From Psychroserpens luteolus (lineage in GTDB: Bacteria > Bacteroidota > Bacteroidia > Flavobacteriales > Flavobacteriaceae): 64,000 nt of DNA. Position 1 is the stretch's first letter, and each line of letters opens with the position of its first letter. A program made the position numbers and the translations under genes. Below are positions 37,171 through 45,381 of this stretch, piece by piece. Below the pieces are notes generated by a model that saw nothing but the letters and a program-made list of their open reading frames with translations, was not told where the DNA came from and searched no databases. The stretch covers positions 1 to 64,000 of the forward strand of contig NZ_JAHVXI010000001.1 of the NCBI RefSeq assembly GCF_021032705.1. The letters are read 5' to 3'.

Positions 37171-37365
37171 ATGATTAAAATTTTAGTAAAAGAAGGAGAA
37201 AGCATAGAACGTGCTTTAAAGCGTTACAAAAGGAAACACCGTAACGTAAAAACGATGCAAAACATTCGTGAAAATCAATTTTTCACTAAGCCATCAGTAA
37301 AAAGAAGACGTGAAATTCAAAAAGCTAGCTATATTCAAGATTTAAGAAATCAAGAAGATATTTAG
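37171..37365 (+). CDS. rpsU: Ribosomal protein bS21
   Basis: A protein of 64 residues with the typical opening MIKILVKEGESIERALKRYKRK and a basic middle (VKRRREIQKASY). bS21 binds the small subunit near the 3' end of 16S rRNA. In flavobacteria it has been linked to hiding the anti-Shine-Dalgarno sequence. No AGGAGG-like site precedes the ATG here. It is probably co-transcribed with the sigma factor and ends at a strong terminator. Confidence 0.97.
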   Translation: MIKILVKEGESIERALKRYKRKHRNVKTMQNIRENQFFTKPSVKRRREIQKASYIQDLRNQEDI

Positions 37366-37382
37366 TAGCAACTTCACTTTAA

Positions 37383-37425
37383 ACATAAAAAAAGCCTTTC
37401 CAAATTGGAAAGGCTTTTTTTATGT
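37383..37425. terminator. Bidirectional terminator between rpsU and the Omp28-like gene
   Basis: Perfect 19-base arms (37383-37401 and 37407-37425; core AAAGCCTTTCC / GGAAAGGCTTT) with a 5-base loop and A/T runs on both sides. It serves two convergent genes. Confidence 0.9.
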
Positions 37426-37441
37426 TGGTATTATTTTGAAT

Positions 37442-38758
37442 TTAATCAAATGCCGCATGAGCACTTGCACTCGTCTTATTAACATTTATAATCGCATTAC
37501 TAGAATTAACTAGCATAGCTACAATCTCCAAGTTTCCTGGATTACCAATTGTTCCTGTAGGAACTGTATAATCAAACTTAGTTCTATATGTATTGTTTGC
37601 TACAGCTTCACCTGCTGGAATAACATCTCCTAATACATTTGTAAATGAGTGACGTAATACATGATCATGTACAAAATTAGGAATCGGGTTTTGACCACCA
37701 TAATACTCTGGATAATAATTGGCCTGACTTAAAACTAAACCATTTTCCAATAAAAAGACAACTAGTTTTGATCCGTTAAGATTTTCACTAAATCCAACAC
37801 TTACCATAAATGAAAGATTGTTTCCTTTAATTGTAGAGTTTATAGCTAAACCACTTCCTACAGTACCTTCAGCCTTGCTTGTTACTTGATTAACATTATT
37901 TGTTTCAGGGAAATTCCACTCTTCTTGTCTATTTACATACGCTGTAGGCAAACCTGTTATTCCTAAATAGTTAGACATTTCAACACCATATTGATTTTGA
38001 TATGGGTCGCCATTAAACAAATGTGTTGCAACTACAACCACATCATCACTTGCATCTTGAACCATTTCAATAGCTACTGCTACTCTTGTACAATATCCAC
38101 ACCAATCACCTGTATAGTCCTCTATTAAAGCTCTTCTATTATAACTCGCAGGAGTTACAGCATTATCTGCAACGCTTACAGCTAGAGTTTCTGTAGTAAA
38201 CGTCTCATAAGTTGCATAAGCATTATAATCTCCCGTTGTATCTGGTATATAAACACCTCCTGTTACAGATTGTTGATCGTTAATATAAATAGTAGCCACA
38301 TCAGTTACATTTACTTCATTTCCTTGAGTATCTGTTGCCATAACTGTGTATTCAATTCTGTCTCCTAAATTGAGTGCTGTATTATTTACTGTCATAGCTA
38401 TTGATTCTACAACTGCTAAAAACTGAACTGTTATTGCCGAGCTTGTTAAATCTTCGTACTTAGCTGTAACAGCATACGATCCTGTTTCAGTAGCACTGTA
38501 AGTATTACCAGTTATTGGACTGCCATTAACATAAACAGTAGATTCTGATGTCACGTCATCACCTTCGTTAGTAGATACAGTAAACGTTACCGATTGACCG
38601 TAATCAACAAAAAATGAACTTGCATTAACAGTTATAGAATTGGGACCTCCATTTCCATTACCATTACCATCTCCATTTCCGTCACTAGATGAACTACACG
38701 AGAATAATGCAGTCACCGCCACGAAAAGGAAAATTTTAGTGAAATTTTTGATTTTCAT
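37442..38758 (-). CDS. Omp28-family outer-membrane lipoprotein
   Basis: A protein of 438 residues with a lipoprotein signal (LFSCSSSS), a Gly/Asn-rich spacer, two Ig-like domains (about 40-190), and a C-terminal Omp28 domain. The Omp28 part has a thioredoxin-like fold with IEDYTGDWCGYC near residue 210-221 and a cis-Pro-like GLPTAYVN. Omp28-like proteins are surface lipoproteins of unclear role; the CxxC pair suggests redox or metal chemistry. The divergent neighbours encode a TlpA-like thioredoxin and a DUF6029-like barrel, which often occur with it in flavobacteria. Confidence 0.85.
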   Translation of the reverse strand: MKIKNFTKIFLFVAVTALFSCSSSSDGNGDGNGNGNGGPNSITVNASSFFVDYGQSVTFTVSTNEGDDVTSESTVYVNGSPITGNTYSATETGSYAVTAKYEDLTSSAITVQFLAVVESIAMTVNNTALNLGDRIEYTVMATDTQGNEVNVTDVATIYINDQQSVTGGVYIPDTTGDYNAYATYETFTTETLAVSVADNAVTPASYNRRALIEDYTGDWCGYCTRVAVAIEMVQDASDDVVVVATHLFNGDPYQNQYGVEMSNYLGITGLPTAYVNRQEEWNFPETNNVNQVTSKAEGTVGSGLAINSTIKGNNLSFMVSVGFSENLNGSKLVVFLLENGLVLSQANYYPEYYGGQNPIPNFVHDHVLRHSFTNVLGDVIPAGEAVANNTYRTKFDYTVPTGTIGNPGNLEIVAMLVNSSNAIINVNKTSASAHAAFD

Positions 38759-38887
38759 AATAATTTGTGGTTAAATGTTAAAATTTTAAGATTTGCGAAT
38801 ATAAAAATATATTTCATCATTTTTTATGAAATTGGCACATAGTTTGTAAAAAAATAGATATTAATGATGGTATTTTTTAAAAAAAAT

Positions 38888-38895
38888 TAACTTTG
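38888..38895 (+). promoter_or_regulatory. Promoter -7 box of the TlpA-like gene
   Basis: TAACTTTG matches TAnnTTTG and lies 27 bases before the ATG. No clear TTTG is found at the usual distance upstream. Confidence 0.45.
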
Positions 38896-38921
38896 CCCAA
38901 ATTAAATCTAAATATCTTAAG

Positions 38922-39407
38922 ATGAGAACCCTAATTACCTTATTGCTTACTTTAACAATTTCTACAACTACACTTGCTCAAGATGTATTACCAAAAATGC
39001 AAATCGAAACCCTCAAGGGAGCCAATATAAATCTTGAAGACATTTCTAGTAATGATCAACTCGTTGTTGTGTCTTTATGGGCGACATGGTGTGTGCCTTG
39101 TAAAAATGAATTAGATGCCATCAATGACGTTTATGATGATTGGGTAGAAGAAACCAATGTGAAATTATACGCTGTTTCTGTAGATGATTCCAGAACTGTG
39201 AAACGCGTTAAGCCTTTGGTGAGTGGAAAAGGCTGGGAGTTTGATATCCTTTTGGATACAAATAGTGACTTGAAAAGAAAATTAAATGCCCCAACAATCC
39301 CTTTAACATTATTGGTTAAAAACAATAAAATTCTCTATAGACATTCAGGATATACACCTGGAAGTGAAGATGAACTTTACGAAAAAATAAAAGAGTTTTC
39401 TAAATAA
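38922..39407 (+). CDS. TlpA-like periplasmic thioredoxin
   Basis: A protein of 161 residues with a signal peptide (to about residue 20, TLAQ). The active site is WATWCVPC (C57, C60) and the cis-Pro lies in APTIPLTLLV. The fold is that of the TlpA/ResA family, which reduces disulfides in exported proteins or in cytochrome maturation. It starts a two-gene operon with the following barrel gene (25 bases apart), opposite the CxxC-containing Omp28-like gene. Confidence 0.9.
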   Translation: MRTLITLLLTLTISTTTLAQDVLPKMQIETLKGANINLEDISSNDQLVVVSLWATWCVPCKNELDAINDVYDDWVEETNVKLYAVSVDDSRTVKRVKPLVSGKGWEFDILLDTNSDLKRKLNAPTIPLTLLVKNNKILYRHSGYTPGSEDELYEKIKEFSK

Positions 39408-39432
39408 ATCACTAATCAACACCCTCAACTAA

Positions 39433-41109
39433 ATGAATCGCTACAAACTAATAGCAGCTCTGCTATGCACTCCTCTTATTGTATTTTCACAAGAAGACGA
39501 TAAAAAAGATTATGGAAAATTAAGCGGAGGAATAGAATCTAATTCCCAATATTATGTCGACGACTCAAAAACAGGAGACTTTGAGGAAGACGACCCGTTT
39601 AGATCTAATAACTACTTAAGATTAAATTACGACTACAAAAACTGGTTTGCTCATATTCAAGTTGAATCTTATGAACCTAATGCGATATTAAACTTTTATC
39701 CAAAATATAAAGGCACCGATGTTGGAACCTTTGCAGTAGGTTATAAATCCTCAAAATTTGAAGCAACTCTCGGGCATTTTTATGAGCAATTTGGGAGCGG
39801 ACTTATACTGCGCTCATGGGAAGACAGACAGTTAGGAATAAATAACTCTATAAGAGGTGCTAACGTAAAATATAGACCAACTAATGCTTTAGAATTTTCA
39901 GCGCTATATGGTAGACAGCGTGATGGCTTTGAAGTCTCCGATGGTTCTATTTATGGATTTAATGCCGAAATTGGTTTATCATCATTATTTAAACTTGAAA
40001 CAACAGGTTTAGATCTAGGATTGAGTTATGTAGGCAGAGATGAAGATTTAGATATCTCTAATCCTAATTTTGAATCATTGACAAATGCTTTTTCTGCACG
40101 AATAGATTTTACTGAAGGAAACCTCTATTCATCTATTGAATATGTTAAAAAAGGAGAGGATGTTTATTCTGAATTAGGTAATATTATTGAAGACAGATAT
40201 TTTGACGGTAGCGCGTGGCTATTTAACTTTGGATATGCTAAATCTGGTTTAGGTATTGATGCTACCTTCAGACGTATGGAAAACATGGCCTTTTTCTCTG
40301 AAAGAGATGAATCTGCAAACGTATTTAATCAAAACTATCTCAACTTCATTCCAGCATTAACAAAGCAACATGATTATGGGTTAACTAATATTTTTGTTTA
40401 TCAATCTCAACCTCGATTAACCTTTAACCCTATATTTAAATCTGGTGAAATTGGAGGTCAAGTTGATATCTTCTACAACATAAAAAAGGGAACAACCCTT
40501 GGTGGCAAATACGGAACAAAACTAGCATTTAACTACGCTACATGGTCTGGCTTAAAAGGCAATTTCAATATAAACGACAGAACTTATGAAGACACTGAAT
40601 TCTTTGGTTTTGGTGAAAAGTACTTTGAAGAATTTAGTTTAGATATAAAGAAAAAATGGTCTCCAAAATGGTCTTCAATAGTATCGATAGTCAACACGTT
40701 CTACAATGCGCGTTTTGTAGAAGATAGAATTGGTGAAGTAAATGCCACAGCATTAGTAGGTGAAGTCACTCGAAAATTAGGTAACGGGAAATCAGTTCGA
40801 GCAGAAGTATCACATTTATTTTCAGATGATGAAACAAGTGAAAGAGCTAAAAACTGGGCTGGCGGAACATTAGAATATAACTTTAGCAGTAGACTGAGTG
40901 TTTTTGCAACCGATATTTGGAACTATGGCAATCCAGATGAAGATCGCCAAATACATTATTATACATTTGGAGGAAGCTTCACTAAAGGTGCTACGCGAGT
41001 TATGGCTAGCTATGGAAGACAACGTGGCGGCTTAGTATGTGTTGGAGGTATTTGTCGATTTGTACCAGAAAACACAGGGTTTTCATTAAGTTTATCAACT
41101 TCTTTTTAA
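39433..41109 (+). CDS. DUF6029-like outer-membrane beta-barrel protein
   Basis: A protein of 558 residues with a signal peptide (VFSQ at about 20). It consists of alternating polar and aromatic strands (LRLNYDYKNWFAHIQVESYEP, FAVGYKSSKFEATLGHFYEQFG) and ends with a strand finishing in Phe (FSLSLSTSF), as barrels need for BAM insertion. The family name is from memory of the Omp28/TlpA/DUF6029 neighbourhood. Its function is unknown. Confidence 0.78.
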   Translation: MNRYKLIAALLCTPLIVFSQEDDKKDYGKLSGGIESNSQYYVDDSKTGDFEEDDPFRSNNYLRLNYDYKNWFAHIQVESYEPNAILNFYPKYKGTDVGTFAVGYKSSKFEATLGHFYEQFGSGLILRSWEDRQLGINNSIRGANVKYRPTNALEFSALYGRQRDGFEVSDGSIYGFNAEIGLSSLFKLETTGLDLGLSYVGRDEDLDISNPNFESLTNAFSARIDFTEGNLYSSIEYVKKGEDVYSELGNIIEDRYFDGSAWLFNFGYAKSGLGIDATFRRMENMAFFSERDESANVFNQNYLNFIPALTKQHDYGLTNIFVYQSQPRLTFNPIFKSGEIGGQVDIFYNIKKGTTLGGKYGTKLAFNYATWSGLKGNFNINDRTYEDTEFFGFGEKYFEEFSLDIKKKWSPKWSSIVSIVNTFYNARFVEDRIGEVNATALVGEVTRKLGNGKSVRAEVSHLFSDDETSERAKNWAGGTLEYNFSSRLSVFATDIWNYGNPDEDRQIHYYTFGGSFTKGATRVMASYGRQRGGLVCVGGICRFVPENTGFSLSLSTSF

Positions 41110-41130
41110 GACTAAGTCATTTATATAAAT

Positions 41131-41163
41131 AAAAAAGCGCCATTTGGTTAATGGCGCTTTTTT
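41131..41163. terminator. Bidirectional terminator between barrel gene and rsmG
   Basis: AAAAAAGCGCCAT and its complement flank a short loop (TTGGTTA). The right end touches the rsmG stop codon. Confidence 0.85.
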
Positions 41164-41792
41164 TATCCGCGATATTTAAGTGGTAAATGCACCACTTTTT
41201 TCGTCTCAAAAAACGCTTCTTTAAAATAGTCGCTTAAGTTATATATAGTTGCTGTCTTATAGGGTTCCAACTCTTCTGAGAGGTCACCACCTTTCAAATA
41301 CAAGATTCCATTTTTCAAATCATGACGTTGTTCTTTTGCTATCTTCCCTTTAACCCATTTCACGAAAGCTGGCATCGCTGTTACTGCTCTGCTTACAATA
41401 AAATCAAACTGTTCATCAATAGCTTCCACTCTACTGTGAGTTGTTCTTATGTTTGTAAGACCTATACACTGTGCAACGTCATCTACTACTTTTAATTTTT
41501 TAGCTATGCTATCCACTAAATGAAATTGAGATTCTGGATGTAAAATAGCTAAAGGTATACCCGGAAAACCACCTCCCGTTCCAACATCTAAAATAGCCGA
41601 ACCAGGAAGAAAGCGTAATACTTTTGCAATTGCAAGAGAATGTAATACATGTCGTAAATACAACTCATCAATATCTTTTCGAGAAACAACGTTAATTTTT
41701 AAATTCCACTCTTTATAGAGGTCTTCTAATTGTTGAAATTGAAGGATTTGATGGCCACTCAAATCTGGGAAATACTCTTGTATAAGCTTCAT
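41163..41792 (-). CDS. rsmG: 16S rRNA m7G527 methyltransferase RsmG
   Basis: A protein of 209 residues. Motif I is AILDVGTGGGFPGIPLAI near residue 67-84, followed by FHLVDSIAKKLKVV and VSRAVTAMPAFVKW. These are RsmG/GidB marks. It methylates G527 of 16S rRNA. It lies alone, with a terminator shared with the convergent gene. Confidence 0.96.
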   Translation of the reverse strand: MKLIQEYFPDLSGHQILQFQQLEDLYKEWNLKINVVSRKDIDELYLRHVLHSLAIAKVLRFLPGSAILDVGTGGGFPGIPLAILHPESQFHLVDSIAKKLKVVDDVAQCIGLTNIRTTHSRVEAIDEQFDFIVSRAVTAMPAFVKWVKGKIAKEQRHDLKNGILYLKGGDLSEELEPYKTATIYNLSDYFKEAFFETKKVVHLPLKYRG

Positions 41793-41847
41793 TAATTTAA
41801 AATTTACACAAAAGTATACATTTTTATGTGGATATTTTTAGCATTTA

Positions 41848-41882
41848 TTTGGTAAAATGGGAGCATTTATTACATATCTTTG
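41848..41882 (+). promoter_or_regulatory. Promoter of the desaturase gene; decides its start
   Basis: TTTG (41848-41851) and TATCTTTG (41875-41882) match the two boxes, with a 23-base spacer (long). An in-frame ATG at 41857 lies inside this promoter, so it cannot be the start of a transcript made here. The ATG at 41938 is preferred. Confidence 0.5.
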
Positions 41883-41937
41883 CTCCTTAAATATTAAAAC
41901 GTACTTTTTTACGTTACAATTGAAAAATGGCAATTCA

Positions 41938-43035
41938 ATGACAAAGCAAGCACTTTCTTTCTCAAGAACAGACTCAGCAAAATTCTTTAGAACACTCAAT
42001 AAACGTGTGAATAATTATTTTAAAGAGAATAATATAAAACGTACTGGAAATTGGAAGATTTGGTTAAAGACAGTAGTAATGTTTACCATGTTCCTTTTAC
42101 CTTATTTCTTAATATTAACTCTTGACATTCCTGGATGGCTACAATTATTACTTACGGTAGTAATGGGCGTTGGTATGGCAGGTGTTGGCATGAATGTGAT
42201 GCATGATGGTAATCATGGTTCCTATTCAAATAAGGAATGGGTTAATCGATTAATGGGAAGTAGTATTTATATTCTTGCTGGAAATGTGTATAACTGGAAA
42301 GTTCAGCATAATGTTTTACATCATACATATACCAATATCCATGGCCATGATGAAGACCTTGAAGCTGGACGCATCTTACGTTTCTCGAAGCACGCAAAAT
42401 GGCATAAACATCATAAATTTCAGCATTATTATTCTGTTTTACTTTATGGTTTATTAACTATTAATTGGGCTATTACTACAGATTTTCAACAAATGTATCG
42501 TTACATGAAGCGTAAATTATCTTACGGTAAATTACCAAATCCCGTAGTAAATTGGAGTAAGCTAGTCATTTCAAAACTCATCTATGTGTCTATTTGGATA
42601 GTAGTTCCAATGCTTGTTTTAGATATTGCTTGGTGGAAAATCTTACTTGGTTTCTTTATTATGCATTATGTGGCAGGTCTTATTCTAAGTGTCGTATTTC
42701 AATTAGCACACGTTATGGACGAAGCTGAAATGTTATTACCTGAAGAAGATGGGACTATGAAAAATACTTGGGCCATCCACCAATTGAAAACTACTGTGAA
42801 TTTTGGTGCAAAAAGCAAGATTATCAACTGGTATACTGGTGGACTCAATCATCAAGTTGAACATCATATTTTTCCGCATATAAGTCATATTCACTACGGA
42901 AAGATTTCTAAAATAGTTAGAGAAACGGCTAAAGAATTTAATTTACCATATAAAGAATACGAAACCACCAGAAAAGCAATTGTTGCCCATTTCAGATTCT
43001 TAAAACAAATGGGAATGAAGCCAGCAATGAGCTAA
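41938..43035 (+). CDS. Membrane fatty-acid desaturase, front-end type
   Basis: A protein of 365 residues from MTKQALSFSRTDSAKFF; a longer frame begins at 41857 within the promoter. It has four or so membrane helices and three histidine boxes: HDGNH (H89), HNVLHH (H124) and QVEHH (Q306). The Gln in the third box is typical of front-end (for example delta-5 or delta-6) desaturases. These boxes bind two irons. It would act on acyl chains in membrane lipids or acyl-CoA. The aminotransferase gene follows after 15 bases. Confidence 0.9.
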   Translation: MTKQALSFSRTDSAKFFRTLNKRVNNYFKENNIKRTGNWKIWLKTVVMFTMFLLPYFLILTLDIPGWLQLLLTVVMGVGMAGVGMNVMHDGNHGSYSNKEWVNRLMGSSIYILAGNVYNWKVQHNVLHHTYTNIHGHDEDLEAGRILRFSKHAKWHKHHKFQHYYSVLLYGLLTINWAITTDFQQMYRYMKRKLSYGKLPNPVVNWSKLVISKLIYVSIWIVVPMLVLDIAWWKILLGFFIMHYVAGLILSVVFQLAHVMDEAEMLLPEEDGTMKNTWAIHQLKTTVNFGAKSKIINWYTGGLNHQVEHHIFPHISHIHYGKISKIVRETAKEFNLPYKEYETTRKAIVAHFRFLKQMGMKPAMS

Positions 43036-43050
43036 AACGACATATTTTAA

Positions 43051-44235
43051 ATGACACAACTTTCAGATAGAGTTCTCAATATGGCAACATCTGCCACACT
43101 TGCTATGGCAGCTAAAGCGAGAGAACTAAAAGCAGAAGGAAAAGATATTATTGGTTTGAGTCTGGGTGAGCCAGATTTTAATACACCAGATTTTATAAAG
43201 GAAGCAGCAATTCAAGCTGTGAACGATAATTACAACTCTTACACGCCTGTTGATGGCTACGCAGAATTAAAAGACGCTATTATCACTAAATTTAAAAGAG
43301 ATAATAACCTCAATTACAAGCCCTCACAAATTGTTGTATCTACTGGAGCAAAACAGGCATTGGCTAACATTGCGGCCGTTTTACTCAACAAAGGTGACGA
43401 AGTGATCTTACCTTGCCCATACTGGGTAAGTTATAGTGACATTGTAAAACTCAATGAAGGTATTCCTGTAGAAGTTAAAACATCAATAGACAACGATTTT
43501 AAGCTAACACCTCAGCAATTAGAAGCTGCAATCACGCCAAAAACGAAAATGATTTGGTACAGTTCTCCATGTAATCCTAGTGGCTCTGTATATAGTAAAG
43601 CTGAACTTAGAGCTATAGCTGATGTGTTGCAAAAACACCCTAATATTATTGTAGTTTCTGATGAAATCTATGAACATATTAATTTTATTGGTGGACATGA
43701 AAGTATGGCTCAATTTGACGATATGTTTGATAGAACCGTCACTGTAAATGGTGTCTCTAAAGCTTTTGCAATGACAGGATGGCGAATTGGATATATTGGT
43801 GCTCCAAAAAGCATAGCCAGAGCCTGTAACAAAATGCAAGGCCAAGTGACCAGTGGCGCTAATTGCATCGCACAACGTGCCGTTATCACTGCGCTTAACG
43901 AATCGCCTGATCGCGTTCAATACATGATCGACGAATTTAAGGTAAGACGTGAACTTATTTTGAGCTTACTAAATGATCTAGAAGGTTTTAAAACCAATGT
44001 TCCTGAAGGTGCTTTTTATGTATTTCCAGATATATCGCACTTCTTTGGATCAACATTAAAAGGAAAACGTATAGAAAACGCTACAGATTTTTCTTTATTT
44101 CTATTAGAACATGCAAATGTAGCTACAGTTACTGGGATTGCCTTTGGAAACCCAGATTGCATCCGAATTTCTTATGCGGCATCTCAAGAGCAAATTATTG
44201 AAGCAATACGACGAATTAAAGAAGCGGTTAGCTAG
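43051..44235 (+). CDS. Class I aminotransferase, aspartate-aminotransferase type
   Basis: A protein of 394 residues. It has the N-terminal GLSLGEPDFNTPDFIKEAA, SPCNPSGSVYSKAEL, the aspartate of VVSDEIYEHI, and the PLP lysine at about K237 (SKAFAMTGWRIGY). The closing segment is CIRISYAASQEQI. This is the I-gamma type of aspartate aminotransferase. It moves the amino group between aspartate and 2-oxoglutarate; prephenate can be an extra substrate in the family. It probably shares a transcript with the desaturase. Confidence 0.93.
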   Translation: MTQLSDRVLNMATSATLAMAAKARELKAEGKDIIGLSLGEPDFNTPDFIKEAAIQAVNDNYNSYTPVDGYAELKDAIITKFKRDNNLNYKPSQIVVSTGAKQALANIAAVLLNKGDEVILPCPYWVSYSDIVKLNEGIPVEVKTSIDNDFKLTPQQLEAAITPKTKMIWYSSPCNPSGSVYSKAELRAIADVLQKHPNIIVVSDEIYEHINFIGGHESMAQFDDMFDRTVTVNGVSKAFAMTGWRIGYIGAPKSIARACNKMQGQVTSGANCIAQRAVITALNESPDRVQYMIDEFKVRRELILSLLNDLEGFKTNVPEGAFYVFPDISHFFGSTLKGKRIENATDFSLFLLEHANVATVTGIAFGNPDCIRISYAASQEQIIEAIRRIKEAVS

Positions 44236-44501
44236 ATAATATTGAAATAAAACGTTGCATAAATTAAAACACTAAAAAGGATTATAAATAGGATAACGGA
44301 AATTAATCGCTTTCTTTTATAATCCTTTTGCGCTTTTTGTTTTATTTGTTCCAATAGCTCAGGACTGGCTTTTGGGAAATTGAATTCATGTCTTTTATTT
44401 TTTTCATAACCACCAAGCGTCTTTTTGAACCTTGATGTTTTATCAAGTTTAATACTTTTATTGCTCTTTAATGAGCTTATCATAGATTCTCCAAGTGGCA
44501 T
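44232..44501 (-). CDS. Small C-terminally anchored membrane protein 1
   Basis: A protein of 89 residues (or about 83 from an internal Met before ISSLKSNKS). It has a basic N-terminal half with RFKKTLGGYEKNKRHEFNFPKASPELLEQIKQK and one hydrophobic helix at the very C-terminus (LISVILFIILFSVLIYATFYF). It shares a layout with the next gene: SxLKxN/LRNN, a GGYE motif, a Pro-containing linker, a basic helix, then a membrane helix. Function unknown. It overlaps the convergent aminotransferase gene by 4 bases. Confidence 0.75.
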   Translation of the reverse strand: MPLGESMISSLKSNKSIKLDKTSRFKKTLGGYEKNKRHEFNFPKASPELLEQIKQKAQKDYKRKRLISVILFIILFSVLIYATFYFNII

Positions 44502-44532
44502 ATCATCCTATTTAAAATTCCTAATATAGAAC

Positions 44533-44796
44533 TTAAAAGTATAATAGATATAGAAGTATAATTAAAGTTACAAAACCCACTGTTGTTTTCTTTATTAAGA
44601 TACGTCTATTTTGTTTTCTAGTCTTAATTCTAATACGTCTTAATACATGAGGTGGTACCTCAGGTAAAACATAAACTTTATAAGTACTCACTGTTTCGTA
44701 ACCTCCGACAAAATCTTTAAGAGGTTTTCTTCTTTTTTTCCTTAATAGATTTCTGTTGTTTCTTAAAACAGCATTCATGGTTCCAATTGAGCTCAT
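44533..44796 (-). CDS. Small C-terminally anchored membrane protein 2
   Basis: A protein of 87 residues. A basic N-terminus (RNNRNLLRKKRRKPLKDF) is followed by VGGYETVSTYKVYVLPEVPPHVLRRIRIKTRKQ and a C-terminal hydrophobic helix (TTVGFVTLIILLYLLYF). The GGYE motif and overall layout match the next gene, so they are paralogues. Function unknown. It lies 31 bases upstream of protein 1. Confidence 0.72.
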   Translation of the reverse strand: MSSIGTMNAVLRNNRNLLRKKRRKPLKDFVGGYETVSTYKVYVLPEVPPHVLRRIRIKTRKQNRRILIKKTTVGFVTLIILLYLLYF

Positions 44797-44965
44797 AATA
44801 TCTTTTTTATTTCTGAAATACGTTCAGAAGTTCAACCGTTAAAATTGAAGTATAGTATACCTTTAGATATGAATCGACATATCAAAATTGTATAATTAAT
44901 AATATAAAAGATAGTTTTGAGAGAGAACTCAATCGTACCAGTTAAAAAGGTCTATTGACAGTAGC

Positions 44966-45220
44966 TTATAAGATAAAAGCTAATACTGTTACAAAAACAG
45001 ACAGTTTTAAAAGGGTATCGATACTTGAAGTAAATTGATATTGTCTGCTTTTTACACGTTGCTTAATACCAAAGATAGAAGTTGATTTTGAGTTGCTTAA
45101 ATTACATTTTACAACCGACTTATAATTTGAATTTAATAAACCTTCAGGTCTAACAAATTCTGTCTTTAATCTACGCTTGGGCGAAGGCTCTAATTTTTCT
45201 GATGTTAATACTAATTCCAT
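44966..45220 (-). CDS. Small C-terminally anchored membrane protein 3
   Basis: A protein of 84 residues with a basic N-terminal part (PSPKRRLKTEFVRPEGLLNSNYKSVVKCNL) and a C-terminal hydrophobic tail (LLKLSVFVTVLAFIL). The layout resembles the two genes downstream but the GGYE motif is missing. Function unknown; 169 bases of AT-rich DNA with no visible feature separate it from protein 2. Coding potential is likely but not certain. Confidence 0.58.
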   Translation of the reverse strand: MELVLTSEKLEPSPKRRLKTEFVRPEGLLNSNYKSVVKCNLSNSKSTSIFGIKQRVKSRQYQFTSSIDTLLKLSVFVTVLAFIL

Positions 45221-45381
45221 GATGATTAATTTAATTGATTATACCAATAAGACGCAGATCTTTCATATTTGTTACAAACATATTCGTACGTAACCCCTTT
45301 AAAACCAATGTAAAATTCCCGAAATACCTATAAATATTAATATTTCCGAATAAAAAATATTTTTGAAAATTTTTGTAAAAT

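Noticed and set aside
41857-41937. Longer start of the desaturase
   Set aside because: The ATG lies inside the promoter boxes and the extra 27 residues are hydrophobic without similarity to related proteins.
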